Origin: Bicyclus anynana
Taxonomy: Eukaryota > Arthropoda > Insecta > Lepidoptera > Nymphalidae
Length of the DNA: 64,000 nt
Assembly: GCF_947172395.1 (NCBI RefSeq)
Contig: NC_069093.1
Coordinates: 7,351,561 to 7,415,560, forward strand
Direction: 5' to 3'
Shown: piece by piece, positions 1 through 8,428 of the stretch
Position numbering within the stretch: the stretch's first letter is position 1
Layout: each line of letters starts with the position of its first letter
The notes under the pieces: generated by a model
Told to the model about the DNA's origin: nothing
Database searches by the model: none
What the model saw: the letters and a program-made list of their open reading frames with translations, nothing else
Translations under genes and position numbers: made by a program

Positions 1-195
1 CCGGGTCAGCCATGACAGACTGTTGGTATTCCTCATTTTGCGGAGAATAGCAAAAAATGTGCATTCTTCATAATAAACTTCTAAAAAAGTAACTATAAAC
101 GATTGTATAAAAATTAATTCATAACAAAGAGTGGAGCTTCAAAACATTCTCCCTTGTCTACTAGTTAAGCTCACTATGTCTTTGACGTCGAGTAC

Positions 196-358
196 GTGCT
201 AAATAACTGGCACGAAGTTAAAACTTTCGGGCATTCATTATGCAAAATCCCACAGACGCTAAGTAAATTACAGCTCTCAGGTAAACGTAGTACATTTTGC
301 CGAAATTTTCACAGGAAGAGTTTACGAAAGGAAAAAACCACGGAAAGTTTCGCTCTGC
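196..358 (+). other. Possible upstream exon or 5' UTR of the SUN gene
   Basis: The frame of the first SUN exon stays open back to 263 without a Met, and a second frame is open from an ATG at 196. No conserved motif is seen. It is most simply 5' UTR, or an exon beginning after the CAG at 278-280. Positions 1-195 show nothing recognisable. Confidence 0.3.
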
Positions 359-3300
359 ATGAAATCGTTCCACCCTTTACGTGAAAATATATTTGAGTTT
401 CTCCACGATGACAAACCTGGAAACTTTTTGAAAGCGAAGGATAACAAGAAATTAAAAACAAACAAAAAAGTAAATCATTTCAAAAGCGGAAATGCTAAGT
501 TACTTGTATTTTTGTTTCTTGCCTTAGGATTAATGGGTAAGTGAAATATGTATACAATTTTCAAACGATACTAGATTTTAAAAAAATGACGAAAAAAGAT
601 GACGTCATGCGTCGTTCCCTCACTCTAGGGTTGCCAACTTATTTTGCAAGAAATAAAGTATATTCTGGTCTATGAAAATTATTAAACAGTATTTTAGAAA
701 AATTAACATTTTCTTTTGAAAAATGCAACCATTCCATCAGTATTTTCTTATGCCTTTGTCACGTGCAACTATCGTCAGAAAACCGTTTTTTTTTGTGTTG
801 TTTTATTTAGCTGGGTATGACTTTGTGAAAATGTATCGAAAAGTATTTAATAAATTAACTTTATTACGATTTAACTCAAAACTACTCGACCATTAGCTAT
901 ATCTTAACCGAGTACCATTAGCGTAGCTTAACTGAGTAACATAGGCTATATTTTATCCCCGTACACCCACGGGAACTTGAACTACGCGAGTGAAAACGCG
1001 GGGCTTGGATTTATAAATAAACAATCAATGTAAAAAATATTCGACATTTTGTTATTCTAACCCGTTTCGTCAACTGATAACGTACCTAACGAAAAGGTTT
1101 AGTATAATACATAATATACAAGGTTGGCTTTAGAAAGGTAGATAGTTCATTCTAAATAGGTCGAGTAGGTCAGATGGTACTCTCAATATAAAAAGATCTA
1201 GGTAGCTAGTCTGACAAATGCTTTTGGTTGAATTATAGAATAGAAATATGTGATAGCCAGACCTGATTTTAAAAAATTTAAATGAGATTTCCGAATTAGG
1301 CCCACTTTTCAGAACGATACAGAAATAAAAATGCCTCATGAGTTATCCTGATTTGTCCTAATTTATGGTAAATTTTCAGCTCCGTATCATTCGTATAATT
1401 TGGACCCAATTTTATATAAAGGAGACTGGGTTTCTCCTTTCAGATTTTATAAAATGTGGAAGATCTGGGCAACACAAACTCTTAATCCATTGGACAAAAC
1501 GCGCAATTTCTGTTTATATTACTAGCAAATTTATTTTTTTTCGTAGAAACAAAACTAATATTCAAAAGTCGAGAAAACCGAATTCCACGAAGGGTAGGTC
1601 TAGGTACCTGACAAATGTGTGATATTTATTTTTGTTCTTTGTAATTCCAGTTACATATTTAACGCCACATTCTCAATTGGATTCAATAGCGAAAATTCTT
1701 CCTAAATATAACTTCATCGCTTTATGTAAGTATACTATCTATACTGTAATTCCTATGTATTAATTAGGTGATTATTTTAAATTAATTATTAAAAATATTC
1801 CTAACTATCAAACTTTTCAGTAAAATTTACTACGAGTAGATATATAGCTTTCCGCGATTCCTTGCTTAGGAGTACGATTTGAATTGGCTATAAACAATAA
1901 TTTCAAATAGAGTGTAGTTGCCAAGGAGTTTCTTACAAAAACTAGTTCTGGAATTTTAATGAACCGAGTTGCAAAAAGGGTTGACCAATCCCTTGGGATT
2001 AAAGCCAAAGTCAAAGTCTTGTTACGTTTTAACACCGTCTTTATCCATGTCAATTTTTCCCTTAATAAGTTTTCCAAATTTTTCCTGTTTTACTTGCGCA
2101 CAGAAAAAAATTAAATATTTATGACGAAAATTTTCTACGACAATGAACGTAAAAAGCCGTAATTTAGTTTGTACGATTGTCTTGTTGATTAGGTTCGGTT
2201 ATTAATGAACATGAAATCCCGGGTTCGATTTCGGATCTCAATAAGAAAAAATACATAGGTATTACTTGTATTGCATATTATAAATTCTATGGTTCAGTTG
2301 AACAATAAACGGCGATGGATAAACACATATTTCTTTTGCCAACACCATTATCCACGCACCGCAAAAGTTAATGCACGCCATTGACGATCAATTATTCTCA
2401 CGTTTCTGCAGTACCCACGACTAATAGCTGATCGTGTATTGGTCACTGCGTGCATGACGGCTCGACTTATGAAACGTCTTCGCTGCCGTTCGTGCTGCAG
2501 ATACGTGAGAATAATTGACCGTCAATAGCGCTATCCTAGACAACAATAAAATGAGTGTGCTTTAAAAACATACGACTGAAGTAAAACTTCTTTAGCTGTT
2601 CCTCTTAAAGTCCGTTCGCCTCGCCCGATTACACTTTTCGTAACGCTTTTATCAGCTTACCAAAGAGCCTCAACAACACAACGGTAGGAGCGGTCGGACT
2701 CACCACCGAGGGGTGGTGGTTCGCTCCCCACCCCGTTGGTCTATTGTCGTACCCACTCCTAATATATTTCCCGTCTAGTTGGAGGAGAATGTGAATATAA
2801 ATAAAAAGGCTCAAAGTCACTCAGCAGGCGATGGAGCGAGATATGCTTGGGGTTTCTCTGCGTGATCGAAACAGAAGAACCAAAGTCACTGACATAGCTC
2901 AGCGAGTCGCCAAGCTGAAGTGGCAATGGGCAGGCCACATAGTTCGAAGAGCCGATGGACGTTGGGGTCCCAAGGTGCTGGAATGGCGACCCTGCACCGG
3001 AAAGCGCAGTGTTGGACCCCCCACTAGATGGACCGAAGACATCAAGCGGGTTGCAGGAAGCAGCTGCCGGGCTAGCATGGGCAAGGGATAAAATTTTTAT
3101 CCACCCATTATAACCACTGACTAAGGATATAAATCCACCCGTCATAGCATGGCCACAAGGGAAAGACAAATTAATCCCCGATTGACATTACGCGTGGAGA
3201 TCTTTTCCTCGACTATGGCATATGGAGTGGATAAAATGATATACTTTGGGACTTTTGACATTTAAACGCGATAAATTTATCCCTGTGAAGTTGATGTGGG

Positions 3301-4339
3301 GATAAAACTTTACTTAAAAAAACAATTATGTCTCGCATGTTTTGGTCTTTAACAATTGCTTCGCAATATGGGGTGGGGTAGGGGTAGGGTAGGGGTAGGG
3401 TAGGGGTAGGGTAGGGTGGGGTAGAGGTGGGGTAGGGGTGGGGTAGGGGTTGTGTAGGGGTGGGGTAGGGGTGGGGTAGGGTAGGGGTAGGGTAGAGGTA
3501 GGGTAGGGGTGGGGTAGGGGTGGGGTAGGGGTGGGGTAGGGGTGGGGTAGTGGTGGGGTAGGGTAGGGGTAGGGGGGTAGGGTAGAGGTAGGGTAGGGGG
3601 GTAGTGGTGGGGAAGGGGGTGGGGGGAAGGGGAAGGGGGTAGGGGAAGGGGGGGTAGGGGGTAGGGGGTAGGGGTGGGGTAGGGGGGGTAGGGTAGGGGT
3701 GGGGTAGGGGTGGGGTAGTGGTGAGGTAGGGTAGGGGTAGGGTAGGGGTAGGGTAGGGCAGGGGTAGGGCAGGGGTAGGGCAGGGGTAGGGCAGGGGTAG
3801 GGCAGGGGTAGGGTAGGGGTAGAGGTAAAGAAGGGTAGAGTAGGGATAGAGAATAAGTGCACTTATGTCACAACGAAGCTTGACCGGGTCCGCTAGTATG
3901 ATAGATACTATAGATACCTACTACAAACCACCGCAAAAAACAATCACCAAACAAAACAATGCCAACAGAAAACAGATAAATAATATGCACAAAATAACCA
4001 AATATTATCAAATTTACGTTTATTTCGGACTATTAATATACCTAATGCCAATTTATAAGATATATACAAATGGGTTGACAAGTCTTTCCCTCCGTTTATC
4101 CACCGGGGATATTATATCCACCGGCGTGCCCATGCGCGGTGAGTGGATAAAACGAGTGTGGGGGATAAACGTTTTATCCTCTCCCCGTGGATAAATTTCT
4201 CCCTTGCCCGTGCTAGCCCTGCTGGATGCTCGCGGCTCGAGACCGTTTTGTTTGGAAGTCCATGCAAGAGGCCTATGTCCAGCAGTGGACGTCCATCGGA
4301 AGTTTCACTTCAAATATTATTGTTAATACATACCTACAT

Positions 4340-4381
<42 letters not shown>

Positions 4382-7300
4382 ATCAGCCGATGGACATCCA
4401 CTGCAGGACATAAGCCTTTTGTAGGGACTTCCAAACAACACGATACTGAGCCGCCTGCATCCAGCGAATTCCTGCTGCGACTCGCTTGATGTCGTCAGTC
4501 CACCTGGTGGGGGGTTTACCAACACTGCGCTTTGTAGTGCGGGGTCGCCATTCCAGAACCTTGAGATCCCAACGTCCATCGGCTCTTCGAACTACGTGCC
4601 CCGCCCATTGCCACTTAAGCTTCGCGACTCGTTGAGCTATGTCGGTGACTTTGGTTCTTCTGTGGATCTCCTCATTTCTGATTCGATCACGCAGAGATAC
4701 TCCGAGCATAGCTCGTTCCATCGCCCGCTGTACCTACCTAATAGCTACAAAGAAAGTAACATTTAACGTTTCAGTGGGCATGGATTCACCGTCAGGGGGC
4801 GAGGAGTGCTGTCACCGCATGAGGCATTTAGCGCTGGCACTGACGCGAGCCGAGCAGGCATTGAGGTATTCAGTGGAAATAATCTTATGCACGCTTTTGT
4901 TTAGCTTCGAATAACATCAATAGGCACTTTTCCACCGTGACGCTTTCGCTACAGATGATAATGGGATTAGCACAAACCGACTCATTGATAATATGCAGGC
5001 GACGGGGGGAAAGACTGCGTGGGTGTGAAATCGTGGGTGCGGGGAAGTGAGGTGCATCAGTCGTGGGTTTTTCATTCATCGCTACACGCCCCCCGGTCCG
5101 CGCGGAACATCGGGAGTGTTACGAACGAAATTGCCAAGCTATAGATTTTATATATGCTATAAATGACTTTTTTTAATTTATTTAATTTCCTCCTCATTGG
5201 TTAATTAAAATAACCATAAGAATTGAAAAAGTAAACTCGAAAATATGTATAATTAAGTATACATATTATTAACATTCTTATTTAAAAGGTATATTGCAAT
5301 TCAATGTTTTTTTTTAATCTACATAATATTATATTTCAGCAAAGCCCTGAAAATTCGGAAAAAGGTGTTTATATCACAAAACTTGGATGCAGGTTCGTAA
5401 TTTTATTTTTTATTCGACTTTTTTTTTCAATATACAAATAGCTTTCATATTCATAGCCAGTTAAACAGTATTGAATCCTGTTTTCTATCAAGGAATCCAA
5501 CAAAGCATGCCAAGTAACACAGCGCGTATAGAAGGCGCTAGAGCGTTCAGGGGGTCTCACACGGTCGAGTGGGGCTCGCAGGCCGCTCTGTGGGGGGTCG
5601 TGCCCCTCATGCGGACCGCTCCCCCGCCCGACATTGTCCTGTCGCTAAGAAGACCTGTGCCTTCCGACTGCTGGCCTATTAGGTACCTACATATAACGTA
5701 AATTCAATCCTTTTCACTATCAAGGAATCTAACAAAGTATGAATATTAACACACTTCCATGATATGCGGGCGACAGGGGGAAAGACTGCGCTGGTGTGAT
5801 ATTGTGCGTGCGGGGAAGTGAGGTGCATCAGTCGTCGGTTTTTCATTCATCGCTACACGCCCCCCTGTCCGCGCGCAACATCGGGAGTGTAACGAACAAA
5901 GTTGCCGAGCTATAAGTCACTAGCTAACCAGGACTAATGAGAGAGCAGGACTAAAAGAAGACAATGAACTAAAAGAACAATAACAAGTGAACGCATCTAA
6001 TAAGCCGTACAGACTACTAGTATGTACGGCTTATTAGATGCGTTACTACTACTATACTAAAATACTATAATAGTCTGAGACTACTATAGTATTTTAGTCG
6101 AGTACGAACAATTTTTAGGCGGTAAATCCAAAAATTATTCGTACTATAATCCGAACTAGACCTAAGGCATATTTCGGTTTCAGTATTAGTGTATGGTATT
6201 ACCATTACCATTATAGATTAAAGAGTAGTCTTTAATCTATGGTTCGGACTACTTTTCGATACTTGGGCGGTATATCCAAAAATTGCTCGTACTCGACTAA
6301 AATACTAAAGTAGTAGTAGTAGTAGTAGTATGAGTAGGTAGTAAGTAGTACAGCGCTGTCATAAAATATATAAATATAACACTATGTAACACAGAATAAG
6401 TATTATTTCATAAAATGAAATAAGCAATATTATTTATTTCGTAGAGGATCAAGCGGAGAAGTAATCATCGAACTACCTCGGCAACTGCAAGTGGATGTTT
6501 TAAGCTTAGAACACATCCGTCCAGACACTGCTCACAGTGCACCTAAGAACTTTACGGTTTATGTGAGTATAGATCAAAAAGAACCTCTTCCAAATAAGAT
6601 AATAAACAAATAAATAAAAAATATTTTAATACTGACCTCTTTAATCCAGCTCTAACAGTAGTACCGCTGTAAAAATGGAGTAACTTCTCCCGTTTTCCCA
6701 ACATTTCCCTTCACTGCTCTGCTCCTATTGATCGTAGCGTGATGAAAAGTATACTATAGCCTGCCCAGGAGTATAAAGAATAATTGTACCAAGTTTCGTT
6801 AAAATCCGTCGAGTAGTTTTTGTTTCTATAACAAACATATACATATGAAAATTTTACCGATTGCATTTTTGACATCAGTATCGATCACTAACTTACTAAT
6901 CACCACCTGATAATTACTTTGGAAATATATTTCATGTACAGAATTGACCTCTCTACAGATTTAATAAATAGATTTATTTTTCTAGTCAGGCCAGGCTCTA
7001 TCTTAGATTTAATTAATGCTTTATGTATATTGTGCTTTTAAAATAAAAATAAATCCTACTAATATTAAAAACGCGAAAGTTTGTATAGATGTTTGGATGT
7101 TTGTTACTCTTTAACGCCGCTACTACTGAAGCGATTTAGCTGAAATTTTAAATGGAAATAGATTTTACTCTGGATTAACACATGGGCTACTTTTATCCCG
7201 AAAAAAATCCATGGTTTCCGGAGATTTGCGAAAACTGATGATTTTGATGATATAAATGTTTGTTACTCTTTCACGCTTCGACTACTGTGAACCGAATTAT

Positions 7301-7694
7301 CTAAAATTTGGTATTGATATATTAAAGCCTGGATTAACACATAGGCTACTTTTTATTGCGGAAAAAGCCATGGTTTCCGAGGGATTTGTGAAAAACTAAA
7401 TTCCATGCTGACGAAGTCGCGGGCGTCCGCTAGTTAAAATACATATTTTATTGTAGTCGATATCCTTTGGTGACAACACTAGTGTTTCGTATTATTTTTT
7501 AGGGTATCCTGGTAAATGGTACATGGATAAAAGCTGCCGATGGAATGTATCAACATTACAAAGGGGCTAAACAATACTACCGCTTGGACCATAGAAACAG
7601 CCCATTGCATCAAGTTGTTTTCAGAATATTGTCAAACCAGGGCAACCCGAATTACACCTGTATATATAGGATACATCTTTATTATAACCTGTAA
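359..7694 (+). CDS. SUN-domain nuclear envelope protein (incomplete model)
   Basis: SUN proteins sit in the inner nuclear membrane and bind KASH proteins in the lumen (LINC complex). Exons seen: 359-536, 1651-1725, 5340-5392, 6445-6562, 7503-7694 (TAA at 7692-7694). Exon 1 joins exon 2 in phase (G + TT) and encodes a Lys-rich N-terminus and one hydrophobic segment (about residues 47-63, LLVFLFLALGLMV). The last two exons join in phase and carry the SUN core: GSSGEVIIEL, SAPKNFTVYG, and the hallmark RILSNQGNPNYTCIYR close to the C-terminus. Exon 5340-5392 ends in phase 2, as the next exon needs, but starts in phase 0, whereas exon 1651-1725 ends in phase 1, so at least one linking exon is missing. 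A candidate starts at 1821 after a good acceptor, 95 bp downstream of exon 2, and stays open only to a TGA at 1880-1882. The ATG at 359 is the first Met after an in-frame stop at 260-262, but an acceptor-like CAG at 278-280 leaves the true start open. Drosophila Spag4-like is the best guess for subfamily; family call firm, model partial. Confidence 0.8.
588..798 (+). repeat. Dispersed MITE-like family 1, copy 1
   Basis: First of six copies of a family of about 260 bp. Shared core: gatgacgtcatgcgtcgttc, then ctctagggttgccaac and caagaaataaagtatattc. Complete copies start with gacgtgacaacgtctta and carry its inverted form near the other end. This copy lacks the left end and sits in the first SUN intron. 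Confidence 0.7.
2380..2526. mobile_element. Short MITE with 24-bp terminal inverted repeats
   Basis: Arms 2380-2403 and 2503-2526 are inverted copies (attgacgatcaattattctc at the left) with one mismatch. A CTGCAG lies inside each arm. Total 147 bp, no coding capacity, within an intron of the SUN gene. The target duplication could not be fixed. Confidence 0.7.
3067..4220. mobile_element. TIR element inserted in the LINE tail, with 4-bp duplication
   Basis: The left end (gggctagcatgggcaaggga) and the inverted right end (gggctagcacgggcaaggga) match at 19 of 20 positions. GCTG flanks both sides (3063-3066 and 4221-4224) and fits a 4-bp target duplication, since its removal heals the LINE frame. 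Inside are several ggataaa/tttatcc motifs near both ends and the minisatellite at 3370-3850. No transposase is seen, so it is non-autonomous; superfamily unknown. Confidence 0.75.
3370..3850. repeat. G-rich minisatellite (ggggtagggta-type units)
   Basis: About 480 bp of irregular 5-12 bp units such as ggggtagggta, ggggtggggta and, at the right end, ggggtagggca. The strand asymmetry is extreme. It gives spurious Pro-Leu-Tyr ORFs on the minus strand. It is carried inside the TIR element 3067-4220. Confidence 0.9.
4341..4382. repeat. (CAT)n microsatellite
   Basis: Fourteen or so CAT/ATC triplets. It lies at the 3' ends of two converging RTE-like LINE tails and probably derives from the simple-repeat tail typical of that clade. 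Confidence 0.85.
4383..4735 (-). mobile_element. 3' end of a second RTE-like LINE, opposite orientation
   Basis: Frame from 4721 downward (MERAMLGVSLRDRIRNEEIH, then RVAKLKWQWAGHVVRRADGR, then WMQAAQYRVVWKSLQKAYVL) is uninterrupted to its end beside the (CAT)n tract. It is about 110 codons of the reverse transcriptase C-terminus, 5'-truncated, and faces the copy at 2822-4310 tail to tail. Confidence 0.75.
4994..5143. repeat. 150-bp dispersed repeat, copy 1
   Basis: Direct repeat of 5764-5913 at roughly 90 percent identity by eye (shared ggaagtgaggtgcatcagtc and cattcatcgctacacgcccc). GC-rich against its surroundings. The pair brackets the SUN exon at 5340-5392. Confidence 0.75.
5764..5913. 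repeat. 150-bp dispersed repeat, copy 2
   Basis: Second copy of the 4994-5143 repeat in the same orientation, 770 bp away. A smaller pair (atcaaggaatc, about 5487 and 5718) and a GC-rich stretch (5521-5660) lie between them. Confidence 0.75.
5991..6331. repeat. Cluster of nested inverted repeats with a GTA tract
   Basis: Perfect 21-bp arms at 5991-6011 and 6023-6043 with an 11-base loop; imperfect 19-20 bp arms at 6056-6075 and 6080-6098; a hairpin at 6102-6144; a hairpin at 6213-6240; and an outer pairing of about 6080-6130 with 6270-6310. A (GTA)n run ends it. No coding capacity; in a SUN intron. Confidence 0.8.
6650..6980 (-). mobile_element. Helitron-like remnant (body, minus orientation)
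   Basis: Shares the body of the copies at 49783-50154 and 54271-54635: ggagtaacttctcccgtttt, gctctgctcctattgatcgt, cctgcccaggagtat. The hairpin/CTAG end is missing here. Confidence 0.65.
7054..7433 (+). mobile_element. Helitron-like non-autonomous element
   Basis: Starts TCCTACTAATATT and ends with gacgaagtcgcgggcgtc and a terminal CCGCTAG followed by T. The last 24 bases can form a GC hairpin just before CTAG, the Helitron layout. About 380 bp, no coding capacity, just upstream of the last SUN exon. Confidence 0.7.
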
Positions 7695-7711
7695 TGTATA
7701 ATTATTACATA

Positions 7712-7717
7712 AATAAA
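7712..7717 (+). promoter_or_regulatory. Poly(A) signal of the SUN-domain gene
   Basis: AATAAA 18 bases after the stop codon of the SUN-domain gene, on the coding strand. The short 3' UTR leaves about 670 bases to the convergent RpSA poly(A) signal. Confidence 0.6.
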
Positions 7718-8007
7718 ATATACGATGATGGTCTTTTAATATAATTTACTTAGGAATTTGTAGTAGGTATAGTCAAAGAAAGTTCTCCGTCTCCTATGAA
7801 AATAGTTGAGGTGTCATTCGATTCGGAATTGATAGTTTTTGAAAAAATTGGAGTCCCGATCGCAATAGTTGCAAAAGTTATAAACAATTAACTAAAATTA
7901 AAAAAATGGGTTTGGCTTTTGACTTATAATTCAAAAACTATTTAAGATATTTCTAATCTGACAAAAGATTCAAAAAGAGGTAATTTCCTAACAAAAACTG
8001 TAACCTG

Positions 8008-8320
8008 TGACGGCCTCCGTGGCGCAGTGGTATGCGCGGTGGATTTACAAAACGGAGGTTCTGGGTTCGATCCCGGCTGGGCAATTGAGATTTTCTTAAT
8101 TGGTCCAGGTCTGGCTTTTGGGAGGCTTCAGCCGTGGCTAGTTACCACCCTACCGACGACGTACCAAGCGATTTAGCGTTCCGGTACGATGTCGTGTAGA
8201 AACCGAAAAGGGGTGTGGATTTTCATCATCTTCTTAACAAGTTAGCCCGCTTCCATCTTAGACTGCATCATCACTTACCACCAGGTGAGATAGTAGTCAA
8301 GGGCTAACTTGAAAAGAAAA
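8008..8320 (+). mobile_element. tRNA-derived SINE, family B, full copy
   Basis: The head has an A box (gtggcgcagtgg) and a B box (ggttcgatccc) at tRNA spacing; then the family body (agcgatttagcgttccggta, aacaagttagcccgcttcca) and an A-rich end. About 310 bp, in the gap between the convergent SUN and RpSA genes. Confidence 0.85.
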
Positions 8321-8389
8321 AAAACTTTTTTTTGCATAAAAGGCGTACCCAGTGTTGCAAATAATAAGTCAATATAATTTTTTTAGGTA

Positions 8390-8395
8390 TTTATT
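8390..8395 (-). promoter_or_regulatory. Poly(A) signal of RpSA
   Basis: AATAAA on the minus strand, 33 bases past the RpSA stop codon, giving the very short 3' UTR usual for ribosomal protein genes. Confidence 0.6.
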
Positions 8396-8428
8396 TGTTA
8401 ACGATGTTAACCGATATAGGCACACGGC

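Larger units (their letters stand above)
2822..4310 (+). mobile_element. 3' end of an RTE-like LINE, split by an insertion
   Basis: Frame from 2831 (MERDMLGVSLRDRNRR, then RVAKLKWQWAGHIVRRADGR and VLEWRPCTGKRSVG) matches the C-terminal tail of lepidopteran non-LTR endonuclease-reverse transcriptases, probably RTE clade. It breaks at 3066 and resumes at 4225 (WMLAARDRFVWKSMQEAYVQ). Removing 3067-4220 and one copy of GCTG restores one continuous frame. The element is 5'-truncated at about 2822, as is usual for LINE insertions. Confidence 0.75.

Noticed and set aside
3370..3850. Interstitial telomere repeat
   Set aside because: The units are irregular ggggtaggg forms; the insect telomere repeat is TTAGG, which does not occur here as an array.
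3326..3862. A 178-codon minus-strand ORF rich in Pro, Leu, Thr and Tyr
   Set aside because: It is the translation of the ggggtagggta minisatellite; any frame without a stop in the unit stays open.
4226..4489. His-rich ORF (HHHHHHH run)
   Set aside because: It is the (CAT)n tract read in frame, between LINE tails.
8008..8090. A true tRNA gene (A and B boxes present)
   Set aside because: The boxes continue into a SINE body found in other copies (33979, 27690, 56654), and the region does not close into a tRNA cloverleaf that I could trace.
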